Source of the DNA: Aquipuribacter sp051216895
Lineage (GTDB): Bacteria; Actinomycetota; Actinomycetes; Actinomycetales; JBBAYJ01
Assembly: GCF_051216895.1 (NCBI RefSeq)
Contig: NZ_JBPKAO010000003.1
Location: forward strand, 62,001 to 126,000
Reading direction: 5' to 3'
DNA: 64,000 nt
Made by a program: the position numbers and the translations under genes. The notes beneath the pieces are model-generated. The model saw only the letters and a list, made by a program, of their open reading frames with translations. It searched no databases and was not told where the DNA came from. This document shows positions 47,118-54,448 of this stretch, piece after piece; position 1 is the stretch's first letter, and every line of letters begins with the position of its first letter.

Positions 47118-49499
47118 TCAGCTGCGGTCCGGGCCGTGGCGGTCGTCCTTCCTGCGGGTGCGTGGGACCGGGACCAGGCTGAACACCTCTTCCTCCTCCT
47201 GCGCCTCGTGCAGGCGCAGCACCGCGTACAGCCCGTACAGCAGACGCCGCAGCTCGACGACGTCCTCGGCGTCAGGGGTCCGCAGGACCTGCGGCGCCCG
47301 CGCCGGGCCGTCGGGGCCGGTGGCCCCCTCGACCGCGCCGCCCAGGAGCATCTGCCGCAGCGTGGACACCTGCTGCTCGATCTCGGCGTGGGTGCGGCTC
47401 AGACCCACCGTGGCCAGGGGGGTGCCCACGGCCCGGGCGAGCAGGGGCAGCAGGTCCTTCTCCTCGGCCCGCTCGTGCGGCAGCAGCACCGCCTCCAGCT
47501 CGGCCAGCAGCGCAGCCACGGCGGTGAGGTCGGTGGTGTCCTCGGACAGGGCGTCGGCGGTGGTGCGCACCTGCTCCACCACGCGGGACACCGCGTCGTG
47601 CTCCAGGCGGAGCCGGGCGGCCGTGTCCTGGTCGGTCCCGCTCATCCGCACGGTGTGCACCCGGCCGGGCAGGACGGCCCGCAGGGCGATCCCGATCGCC
47701 AGCACGTCGATCATCTCCTGCACCAGGGCGCCGGCCGTGGGGGCCAGCAGCCCGCCGGCGGCCGCGACCATGGCCACCAGGGACAGCCCCATGCCCACCC
47801 ACACCGCCTGCAGGGCGATGGTGCGGGACCGCCGGGCCACCAGGACGGCGTCGGCCAGGGCGTCGACCCGGTCGACGGTGAGCACGACGTCCGCCGCCTC
47901 CGAGGAGGCCGTCGCGCCCCGGGCGGCGAGGGCCACGCCCACGTCGGCCGCGGCCAGCGCCGGCGCGTCGTTGACGCCGTCACCGACCATCACCGTCACG
48001 CGGTCGCCGCCCTCGGCCCGGATGGCGGCGAGCTTGGCCGTCGGGTCGCGCTCGGCGAGCACCTCGTCCACCCCCACGAGCCGCCCCACGGAGCGGGCCG
48101 TGGACAGCCGGTCCCCCGTCAGCAGGACGACCCGCTCGAACCCGACCCCGCGCAGGGCACGGACCATCCGGGGCGCGTCGGGGCGCAACGGGTCGGCCAG
48201 CAGCAGGACGGCCGCCGGTCGGTCGTCCACCGACACGAAGACGGTGAGCGAGCCGTCGAGGTCGGCCCGCCGACGTGCCCGGTCCACCCACGCCGGCGCC
48301 GGACCGTCGCCGTTGGCCCAGACCGCCTTCCCGATCCTCAACCGGTGACCGTCCACCGCGCCCCGCAACCCGGCCCCGTGCTCCTCGTGCACGAGGGTGG
48401 GCAGCGTCAGCCCCAGGCCGCGGGCCGCCGCCGCGGACACCACGGCCCCCGCCATGACGTGAGGCGACACCTGGTCCAGCGAGGCCGCCAGACGCAGCGC
48501 CTCGTCGGCGTCGGCCCCGGGGCCGGAGACGACGCCGCTCACCTCCGGGCGCCCCTGCGTCAGGGTCCCGGTCTTGTCGAACAGGACCACCTGGCCCGAG
48601 GCGAGCCGTTCCAGGGCCCCACCACCCTTGACGACGACGCCGAGCCGGGCCGCCCGTGACAACCCGGACATGATCGCGATGGGCGCGGCCAGCAGCAACG
48701 GGCACGGGGTCGCGACCACGAGCACCGCGACGGCACGCACCGGGTCCCCGCTCCACGCCCACGCCGCGGCGGCGAGCAGCAGGGTCAGCGGCACGAACAG
48801 GACGGCGAACCGGTCGGCCGTGCGCACCAGCGGGGCGCTGCCGGCCTGGGCCTGGGCCACCAGGCGCACGACGCCCGCGTAGGTGGACTCCTCGGCCAGC
48901 GACGTGGCGATGAGCTCCACCGGCGCTCCTGAGACCACCACGCCGCTGCGCACGTCGTCACCGGTGCCCCGGTCGACCGGCAGCGGCTCCCCCGTCAGCG
49001 CCGACTCGTCCAGCGCGGTCGGCCCGCACAGCCGGCCGTCGACGCCGACGACCTCACCCGTCCCGACCAGGACACGGTCGCCGCGGCGGACCTGCTCCAC
49101 GGGGACGTCGGTGACGGTCCCGTCCCGCACCAGGCGGGCCCGGCGCGGGGCCCGGGCGACCAGCAGCCGCAGCTCGCGGTGGGCACGCGCGGTGGCTCGC
49201 GCCTCCAGCAGCTGCCCGCTGGCGAGCATCACGGCCACCACGGCCCCGGCCAGCGGCTCACCCACCGCCAGCGACCCACCCAGCGCGAGGACGGCGATGA
49301 CGTCCACCGAGGGACGGCGCCGGGCCACGGCCCGGGCGGTGGTCGCCAGCGAGACGACGAGCCCCACGACGGCCGCGACCGCCCACGTCAGCCCGGCCGC
49401 ACCGGTGTCGCCGAGCAGCCACAGCCCGCCGCCGGCCAGCAGCAGCCCCGAGACGGAGACGAACAGCAGCACGGCGCCACGACCACCGGTGAGGTCCAC
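47118..49499 (-). CDS. P-type metal ATPase fused to a C-terminal hemerythrin domain
   Basis: A 793-residue protein. Residues 1-620 form a P1B-type pump: actuator SALTGEP, ion-site helix VVATPCPLLLAAPIAI, phosphorylation motif VLFDKTGTLTQG, and MVGDGVNDAPALAAADVGVA. There is no N-terminal heavy-metal domain. Residues about 635-785 form a hemerythrin-like four-helix bundle with ligand motifs LEHD, LLPHERAEEKDLLP, SRTHAEIE and RLHEAQEEEEVF, a full set for a di-iron site that binds O2 or NO. Metal specificity is unclear. The GTG follows TAGCGT-N6, with a DosR-like box centred 30.5 bp before that hexamer. Confidence 0.85.
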   Translation of the reverse strand: MDLTGGRGAVLLFVSVSGLLLAGGGLWLLGDTGAAGLTWAVAAVVGLVVSLATTARAVARRRPSVDVIAVLALGGSLAVGEPLAGAVVAVMLASGQLLEARATARAHRELRLLVARAPRRARLVRDGTVTDVPVEQVRRGDRVLVGTGEVVGVDGRLCGPTALDESALTGEPLPVDRGTGDDVRSGVVVSGAPVELIATSLAEESTYAGVVRLVAQAQAGSAPLVRTADRFAVLFVPLTLLLAAAAWAWSGDPVRAVAVLVVATPCPLLLAAPIAIMSGLSRAARLGVVVKGGGALERLASGQVVLFDKTGTLTQGRPEVSGVVSGPGADADEALRLAASLDQVSPHVMAGAVVSAAAARGLGLTLPTLVHEEHGAGLRGAVDGHRLRIGKAVWANGDGPAPAWVDRARRRADLDGSLTVFVSVDDRPAAVLLLADPLRPDAPRMVRALRGVGFERVVLLTGDRLSTARSVGRLVGVDEVLAERDPTAKLAAIRAEGGDRVTVMVGDGVNDAPALAAADVGVALAARGATASSEAADVVLTVDRVDALADAVLVARRSRTIALQAVWVGMGLSLVAMVAAAGGLLAPTAGALVQEMIDVLAIGIALRAVLPGRVHTVRMSGTDQDTAARLRLEHDAVSRVVEQVRTTADALSEDTTDLTAVAALLAELEAVLLPHERAEEKDLLPLLARAVGTPLATVGLSRTHAEIEQQVSTLRQMLLGGAVEGATGPDGPARAPQVLRTPDAEDVVELRRLLYGLYAVLRLHEAQEEEEVFSLVPVPRTRRKDDRHGPDRS

Positions 49500-49505
49500 C
49501 CCACG

Positions 49506-49511
49506 ACGCTA
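49506..49511 (-). promoter_or_regulatory. -10 hexamer of the leaderless ATPase promoter
   Basis: TAGCGT on the minus strand, then 6 nt, then the GTG at 49499. Confidence 0.55.
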
Positions 49512-49534
49512 GACATCCCCCGGCCTCGCCCACC

Positions 49535-49548
49535 GGGACCTAGGGCCC
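49535..49548 (-). promoter_or_regulatory. DosR-like box 4
   Basis: GGGACCTAGGGCCC, a near-perfect palindrome centred about 42 bp before the expected transcript start of the hemerythrin-ATPase gene. Confidence 0.65.
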
Positions 49549-49624
49549 GCTCGGCGACGGGCCGGGCGGCCCGGGCCCCGGTCGGCAGGTCGCGCCGTCC
49601 CGCGCACGCGTCGGGCCGATCTTC

Positions 49625-49638
49625 AGGACCTTCGTCCC
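49625..49638 (+). promoter_or_regulatory. DosR-like box 5
   Basis: AGGACCTTCGTCCC, about 100 bp before the DUF4389 gene, with a TGTGCT hexamer 31.5 bp from its centre. Confidence 0.55.
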
Positions 49639-49734
49639 GTCCCACCGACGACCCGTGAGGTGTGTGCTTGCGGGTAGGCCTCCGCTGCGCCGAACGGGTC
49701 GGCGCGAGGCAGGAGGACCGGCTGGGGAGCCGAG

Positions 49735-51351
49735 ATGTCTGCAGGGCCAGTTCGCAACCCAGGCGCACCGGTGCTGGTGCACGCGCACCTCCAGGAGCCG
49801 CTGAGCCGGTGGCTCTGGCTCGTGAAGTGGGTCCTGCTCCTGCCGCACTACGTCGTGCTCGCGTTCCTGTGGGTGGCGTTCGTCCTCGTCACGGTCGTGG
49901 CCTTCGTCGCCATCCTGGTGACGGGCCGCTACCCGCGTCGCCTGTTCCACTTCAACCTGGGCGTCCTCCGCTGGGGCTGGCGGGTCTCCTACTACGGCTA
50001 CAGCGCCCTGGGCACCGACCGCTACCCACCGTTCACCCTGTCCGAGGCCGCGGACTACCCGGCCACCCTCGACATCCCCTACCCGCAGCGCCTGTCCCGG
50101 GGACTGGTGCTGGTCAAGTGGTGGCTGCTGGCCCTGCCGCACTACCTCGTGCTGGCCGTCGTCACCGGCAGCGCCTTCGTGGTCGCGGACGCCGCCGAGC
50201 AGGACCCGGGCGGCTGGTCCGTCGGCGCGGGCGGTCTGCTGGGCCTGCTCGTGCTCTTCGCGGGGGTCGCGCTGCTGTTCACCGCCCGGTACCCGCGAGG
50301 GCTGTTCGACCTGGTGCTCGGCCTGGACCGCTGGGTCCTGCGGGTCCTGGCGTACGCGGCCCTGATGACCGACGCCTACCCACCCTTCCGGCTCGACCAG
50401 GGCGGCGCCGACGTCGTGCCGCCGGTGGGGCCGGGGCCTGCCGGCCCGACGGCGGTCCCGCGGTCCGAGCCTGCGGGCGCGCCCACGCGACCGGTAGCCG
50501 CCGACGGCGCCGGTGGACCCGGTGCCGGCGGGACGGGACCGACGGGCGCCCGGTCGGGCGGGGTCGGCGCGGTCGTCGCGCTGGTGACCGGGCTCCTGCT
50601 GCTGGTCCCCGGCGCCGGCCTGGTGGCCCTCGGCGGGACGGCGCTCGCCGTGGACGCCCAACGCGACCCCGACGGCTACACCACCGCCCCCGAACGGACG
50701 CTGTCCAGCCCGACCGCGGTCATCAGTGTCGAGGACGTCGACCTGGACGTCGACGCGGCGGCCGGGGACTGGTTGTCCTCGCAGGGCCTGGGCACCCTCC
50801 GCGTCCGGGCCACGGCGACCGACGGCGGAGAGGTCTTCGTCGGGATCGCCCCCCAGTCGGCGCTCGACCCCTGGCTGGAGGGCGTCGAGCACGACCGGGT
50901 CGAGGAGCTGGGGTTCCGGTCGGCCCTCTACCAGCGTCAGGAGGGTGCGCCCTCGGCCGGGCCACCCGCCGACGCCGACTTCTGGGTGGCCTCGGTGGAG
51001 GGGACCGGCCCGCAGGAGCTGACCTGGCCGGCGACGGACGGACGCTGGGGTCTCGTGCTGGCCGGGGCCGACGGGACCCCGGGCGTGGACGTCGTGGTCG
51101 ACGTCGGGGCCCGCCTGCCCGAGCTGACCCCGGTCGCCGTCCCCACCCTCGTCGGTGGCGTCGTGCTCCTGGGCCTGGCGGCCGCGCTCGTCCTCGCCGG
51201 CGCGGTCGGCCTCGGCGGTCGGCACGCCCCGCCGACGGGAAGGACCGACCCGGACCGTACGGGGCCCCACCCACCCGCTCCTCCGGTGCCGCCCCAGCAG
51301 TCGTCCTCGCCGCACAGCCCGCCGGCGAGGACGGCTGCGTCCCGCCGCTGA
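49735..51351 (+). CDS. DUF4389 domain-containing membrane protein (two copies of the domain)
   Basis: A 538-residue protein. Two DUF4389 units are visible: LSRWLWLVKWVLLLPHYVVLAFL...GRYPRRLFHFNLGVLRWGWRV...TDRYPPFTL (about 20-100) and LVLVKWWLLALPHYLVLAVV...ARYPRGLFDLVLGLDRWVLRV...DAYPPFRL (about 120-225). A disordered linker, a transmembrane helix, an outside domain (about 315-470) and a last helix follow. Function unknown. It probably forms an operon with the DUF2252 gene 58 bp downstream. Confidence 0.85.
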   Translation: MSAGPVRNPGAPVLVHAHLQEPLSRWLWLVKWVLLLPHYVVLAFLWVAFVLVTVVAFVAILVTGRYPRRLFHFNLGVLRWGWRVSYYGYSALGTDRYPPFTLSEAADYPATLDIPYPQRLSRGLVLVKWWLLALPHYLVLAVVTGSAFVVADAAEQDPGGWSVGAGGLLGLLVLFAGVALLFTARYPRGLFDLVLGLDRWVLRVLAYAALMTDAYPPFRLDQGGADVVPPVGPGPAGPTAVPRSEPAGAPTRPVAADGAGGPGAGGTGPTGARSGGVGAVVALVTGLLLLVPGAGLVALGGTALAVDAQRDPDGYTTAPERTLSSPTAVISVEDVDLDVDAAAGDWLSSQGLGTLRVRATATDGGEVFVGIAPQSALDPWLEGVEHDRVEELGFRSALYQRQEGAPSAGPPADADFWVASVEGTGPQELTWPATDGRWGLVLAGADGTPGVDVVVDVGARLPELTPVAVPTLVGGVVLLGLAAALVLAGAVGLGGRHAPPTGRTDPDRTGPHPPAPPVPPQQSSSPHSPPARTAASRR

Positions 51352-51409
51352 CACGGCGGCCGGCCGAGGTCGACCCCCGCACCCGACGCAGGCACCGGAG
51401 GAGAACACC

Positions 51410-52810
51410 ATGTCCGCAGCAGCAACCGACCTCGCCGAGGACGGACCGGGCGCGTACCGGTGGACGGACCGGCGCCGCAGCCGCGCCGAGCGTCACGCGT
51501 CGGGCGAGGCCAGGCGGGAGGAGGTACCCCTGGCCTCGCACGCCGAGCTGCCCGCCGCCCCGGAGGGGCGGGACCCGGTGGCGCTGCTCCGCGCCCAGGA
51601 GGACGCGCGGGAACCGGCCCTGGTCCCCCTGCGCCACGAACGCATGACCACCTCGCCCTTCGCGTTCCTGCGCGGCTCGGCCGCGGTGATGGCCCACGAC
51701 CTGGCCCGCACCCCGACCAGCACGATCCAGGTGCAGCTGTGCGGCGACGCGCACCTGGCCAACTTCGGGATGTTCGCCTCCCCCGACCGCCGGCTCGTGT
51801 TCGACCTCAACGACTTCGACGAGACGTACCCCGGCCCGTTCGAGTGGGACGTGAAGCGGCTCGCCGCGAGCGTGGCCGTCGCGGCCCGCGGCGCGGGCGC
51901 CAAGGACAAGCGGGTCCGGCGGGCGGCCGCCGCCACCGTCGAGTCCTACCGCACGACCATGGCCGCCCTGGCCGCGATGACACCGCTGGACGTCTGGTAC
52001 GCCCGGGTCGACGTGGACGACCTCGTCCGACGCGTCGCCGCCACCGGTCTGGTCGGCGCCACCAAGCGCGCCGCCAAGGCGTCCCGCCGCAGCCTCGGCG
52101 ACGTCGCCGTGCGCAGGCTCACCGAGACGCTGGACGGTCGACCGCGGTTCCGCTCCCGGCCGCCGCTGCTGGTGCCGGTCGACGCAGAGGCCGAGCCCGC
52201 TGTGCTGCGCCGGGCCGGCGTGCTGTTCCGGAAGTACCTCGACACCCTGCCCGTCGACGCCCGGGTGCTGGTGTCGCGCTTCGCGCTCGTGGGGCTCGCG
52301 CACAAGGTCGTGGGGGTGGGCAGCGTCGGGACGCGGGCACTGGTGCTGCTGCTGGAGTCCGGGGACGGCGACGTCCTCCTGCTGCAGGTCAAGCAGGCCG
52401 GCCGGTCCGTCCTGCAGCCGTACCTCACCGGGGACGACGTGGCTCACGAGGGGCGACGGGTGGTGGTGGGTCAGCGCCTGATGCAGGCCACCGGCGACCC
52501 GTTCCTCGGGTGGGCGCGCGGCACGACCCGCCCTCGGCGTGACTACTACGTCCGTCAGCTGCGGGACATGAAGGGTGGCTACGCCCTCGAGACCCTCGCC
52601 GGGGACGCGATGGACGTCTACGGACGCCTCTGCGGCGCCGTCCTGGCCCGGGCGCACGCCCGCGCCGGGGACCCCGCGGTGGTGAGCGGCTACCTCGGGG
52701 CCTCGGAGGAGTTCGCCGACGCGGTGGCCGACTTCGCGATGGCCTACGCCGACCGCACCGACACCGACCTCGCCGCGCTCACGGCCTCCCGCGCCACCCC
52801 GGGCGCCTAG
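51410..52810 (+). CDS. DUF2252 family protein
   Basis: A 466-residue cytoplasmic protein of the DUF2252 family, related in fold to protein kinases/aminoglycoside phosphotransferases. Conserved blocks are RMTTSPFAFLRGSA, VQLCGDAHLANFG, VFDLNDFDETYPGPFEWDVKRLAAS and RDYYVRQLRDMKG. GDAHLxNFG matches the catalytic-loop pattern (HxDxxxxN-like) of APH enzymes, but no substrate is known. A GGAGGAG site gives the start. A hairpin follows the stop. Confidence 0.88.
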   Translation: MSAAATDLAEDGPGAYRWTDRRRSRAERHASGEARREEVPLASHAELPAAPEGRDPVALLRAQEDAREPALVPLRHERMTTSPFAFLRGSAAVMAHDLARTPTSTIQVQLCGDAHLANFGMFASPDRRLVFDLNDFDETYPGPFEWDVKRLAASVAVAARGAGAKDKRVRRAAAATVESYRTTMAALAAMTPLDVWYARVDVDDLVRRVAATGLVGATKRAAKASRRSLGDVAVRRLTETLDGRPRFRSRPPLLVPVDAEAEPAVLRRAGVLFRKYLDTLPVDARVLVSRFALVGLAHKVVGVGSVGTRALVLLLESGDGDVLLLQVKQAGRSVLQPYLTGDDVAHEGRRVVVGQRLMQATGDPFLGWARGTTRPRRDYYVRQLRDMKGGYALETLAGDAMDVYGRLCGAVLARAHARAGDPAVVSGYLGASEEFADAVADFAMAYADRTDTDLAALTASRATPGA

Positions 52811-52826
52811 GCGTCGGTCCGACGCC
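52810..52826 (+). terminator. Terminator hairpin after the DUF2252 gene
   Basis: GGCGTCG-GTC-CGACGCC, a 7-bp stem with a 3-nt loop directly at the stop codon. Confidence 0.5.
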
Positions 52827-52849
52827 GGTGGGGCGCCGGGCCCGGCCGG

Positions 52850-52981
52850 TCACGGTGCCCGCTCGGCCCGCCTCTTCAGGCCACGCAGCGTGCGTCGCAG
52901 CAGGGCGACGTCGTGCGCCTCGACCCGCAACGACGGCGATGGGGCGTGTCGCCAGGCCCGACGGACGGGGGATGCGGTCAT
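52850..52981 (-). CDS. Possible small basic protein
   Basis: A 43-codon frame with genome-typical third positions: MTASPVRRAWRHA at the start and VEAHDVALLRRTLRGLKRR near the end, which would form an amphipathic basic helix. No clear ribosome-binding site or promoter. It may be a real small protein, a remnant of a longer gene, or chance. It fills most of the gap between the DUF2252 and SRPBCC genes; the rest of that gap shows nothing. Confidence 0.3.
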   Translation of the reverse strand: MTASPVRRAWRHAPSPSLRVEAHDVALLRRTLRGLKRRAERAP

Positions 52982-53084
52982 CTCCCGGCATCGGCGCGGC
53001 GACCTCGCGGAGCAGCTCCCGCCCGGTCGAGCCTTCGCCGGACCGGTCCCGTCCTCCAGTGACGTTGGTCCCGGTCCTGCGTCC

Positions 53085-53762
53085 TCAGGCGTCGCCGGTG
53101 GCCGCCTCCGCCCGGTCCTGGATCCCGCGCAGCATCCTGCGGGTCATCACGAAGCTGACGAACCCGACGGGTGACATGAGCAGCGCCGTGAGCCGGGAGC
53201 CGAAGCCGGCGCGCTCGCGCACCAGCAGCCGGGCGCGTCCGCCGGGGGCGGGCCGGACCGCGAAGGTCCACAGGAACTCCCAGCGGAGCCCCTCGTCCCG
53301 GCGCAGGGGGCGGCCGGCGCGGACGTCGCCCACCAGCAGCGCGAGCGCCTCACCGGGCACCACCTCCATCACGTACCAGCCGCCGGTCCCCCTGGCGTCC
53401 GCGAGGACCAGGTCACCGACCGCGCGCTGCTGCCACTCGGGCACGACCACGTCGCTGCTGCGGATACCCAGGCCGAAGAGGTTCTCCAGCCAGTCGTAGG
53501 AGTAGAAGCCACCGCGGTCGGCGCCGATCTGGACCACCCACGGCCACACGGCCCCCGGTTCGGCGTCGATGGTGATGGCCCGGGTCACCTGCCCGGACGG
53601 CTCCTCGACGAACCCGTCTCCGGGCAGCGGGAGGCCGGCCTCCTCGTCGGTGGCCCCCCACCGCCGGTGCCAGGGCGTGACCCAGCGGTGCCACGCCACC
53701 GCGCCCGCCAGACCGATGGCCCCCGCGACGGCCAGGGGACCGCGGAACCGGCCCGACCTCAT
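53085..53762 (-). CDS. SRPBCC-family protein with N-terminal membrane helix
   Basis: A 225-residue protein. A helix at about residues 10-28 precedes a START/SRPBCC domain: QVTRAITIDAEPGAVWPWVVQIGADRGGFYSYDWLENLFGL, then GWYVMEVVPGEAL and the C-terminal helix FGSRLTALLMSPVGFVSFVMTRRML. Such folds bind hydrophobic ligands. I place the start at the ATG at 53762 because it overlaps the stop of a 26-codon frame that has an excellent ribosome-binding site (ATGA coupling). A GTG 54 bp upstream in frame is the alternative and has no such site. Confidence 0.75.
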   Translation of the reverse strand: MRSGRFRGPLAVAGAIGLAGAVAWHRWVTPWHRRWGATDEEAGLPLPGDGFVEEPSGQVTRAITIDAEPGAVWPWVVQIGADRGGFYSYDWLENLFGLGIRSSDVVVPEWQQRAVGDLVLADARGTGGWYVMEVVPGEALALLVGDVRAGRPLRRDEGLRWEFLWTFAVRPAPGGRARLLVRERAGFGSRLTALLMSPVGFVSFVMTRRMLRGIQDRAEAATGDA

Positions 53763-53839
53763 GGGGTGGTCGTGGACGTACCCGGGGCGAGGGCCGCGGC
53801 GATCCGCCTCGCCCACGCAGCGACCTCGTCCCGTCCCAT
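53759..53839 (-). CDS. 26-residue leader or small protein coupled to the SRPBCC gene
   Basis: The ATG at 53839 has a textbook GGAGGAG site 6 nt upstream. The 26 codons (MGRDEVAAWARRIAAALAPG...) end in TGA overlapping the ATG of the SRPBCC gene. The first 18 residues would form an amphipathic helix. It could be a bona fide small protein or a translated leader that controls the downstream gene. A 6-bp hairpin (53854-53869) sits just before its ribosome-binding site. Confidence 0.5.
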   Translation of the reverse strand: MGRDEVAAWARRIAAALAPGTSTTTP

Positions 53840-53853
53840 CACGTGCTCCTCCC

Positions 53854-53869
53854 GCCCGTCAGAACGGGC
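53854..53869 (-). other. Intercistronic hairpin
   Basis: GCCCGT and ACGGGC pair around a 4-nt loop between the universal stress protein stop and the 26-codon frame. It could act as a partial terminator or processing site. Confidence 0.4.
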
Positions 53870-53877
53870 CGCGCTTC

Positions 53878-54339
53878 TCACCCGGGTGCGACGGCAGCCG
53901 GCTCGTGGACGACGAGCACGCTGGTCGGGGCGTGCGCGGCGACGCGGGACGAGACGCTCCCCCGCAGGAACCGCGTCACCGCGCCGAGCCCGCGGCTGCC
54001 GACCACGACGAGGTCGGCCCCCTCACGTCGCGCGACGTCCAGGATGGCGGTCGCCGCGTCGTCCGGCACGACATGCCCCTTGCAGGCCACGCCTCGCCCC
54101 TGCAGCTGCACGAGCGCGGCGTACTGCCTGTCCTTCTCGGCGGCGTCCGGGTCGTAGACGTAGCGGTACTCCGGCGGGAGCTGCTCGAGGCGTCGCATCA
54201 GGTCGCCCGTCGGCTCACGGTGGAACGCGGTGACCACGTGCACCGTGCCGCCCGCCGCGACGAGGTCGGCCGCGGTAGCCACCGCGCGGACGGCGTGCTC
54301 CGAACCGTCGTAACCGACGACGACCGTCTGGTAGCCCAT
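53878..54339 (-). CDS. Universal stress protein, single UspA domain
   Basis: A 153-residue USP. It begins YQTVVVGYDGSEHAVRAV and ends with the ATP-binding motif VVGSRGLGAVTRFLRGSVSSRV. The ATG at 54339 is preferred over an adjacent ATG because its GGAGG site then has normal spacing. A DosR-like box lies 75-88 bp upstream. It probably heads an operon with the 26-codon frame and the SRPBCC gene. Confidence 0.9.
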   Translation of the reverse strand: MGYQTVVVGYDGSEHAVRAVATAADLVAAGGTVHVVTAFHREPTGDLMRRLEQLPPEYRYVYDPDAAEKDRQYAALVQLQGRGVACKGHVVPDDAATAILDVARREGADLVVVGSRGLGAVTRFLRGSVSSRVAAHAPTSVLVVHEPAAVAPG

Positions 54340-54413
54340 CATGACCTCCATCCGGGGCCGCACCCTTGCGAACCCGTCTGACGAAGCATGACGCAGCACC
54401 GGGAGCCGTCACC

Positions 54414-54427
54414 GGGACGAAGGTCCT
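54414..54427 (-). promoter_or_regulatory. DosR-like box 6
   Basis: On the minus strand AGGACCTTCGTCCC, identical to box 5. A CATGCT hexamer begins 30.5 bp from its centre toward the universal stress protein gene. Confidence 0.6.
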
Positions 54428-54448
54428 CGCCGCGGGTGCAGGGGCTCG

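Noticed and set aside
53040..53082. GGTCC/GGACC words after the SRPBCC gene
   Set aside because: They lie downstream of the gene end with no start codon nearby and do not keep the GGGAC-N4-GTCCC layout.
53818..53836. GCGACCTCGTCCCG as a seventh DosR-like box
   Set aside because: The left arm is broken (GCGAC for GGGAC), and it lies inside the translated 26-codon frame.
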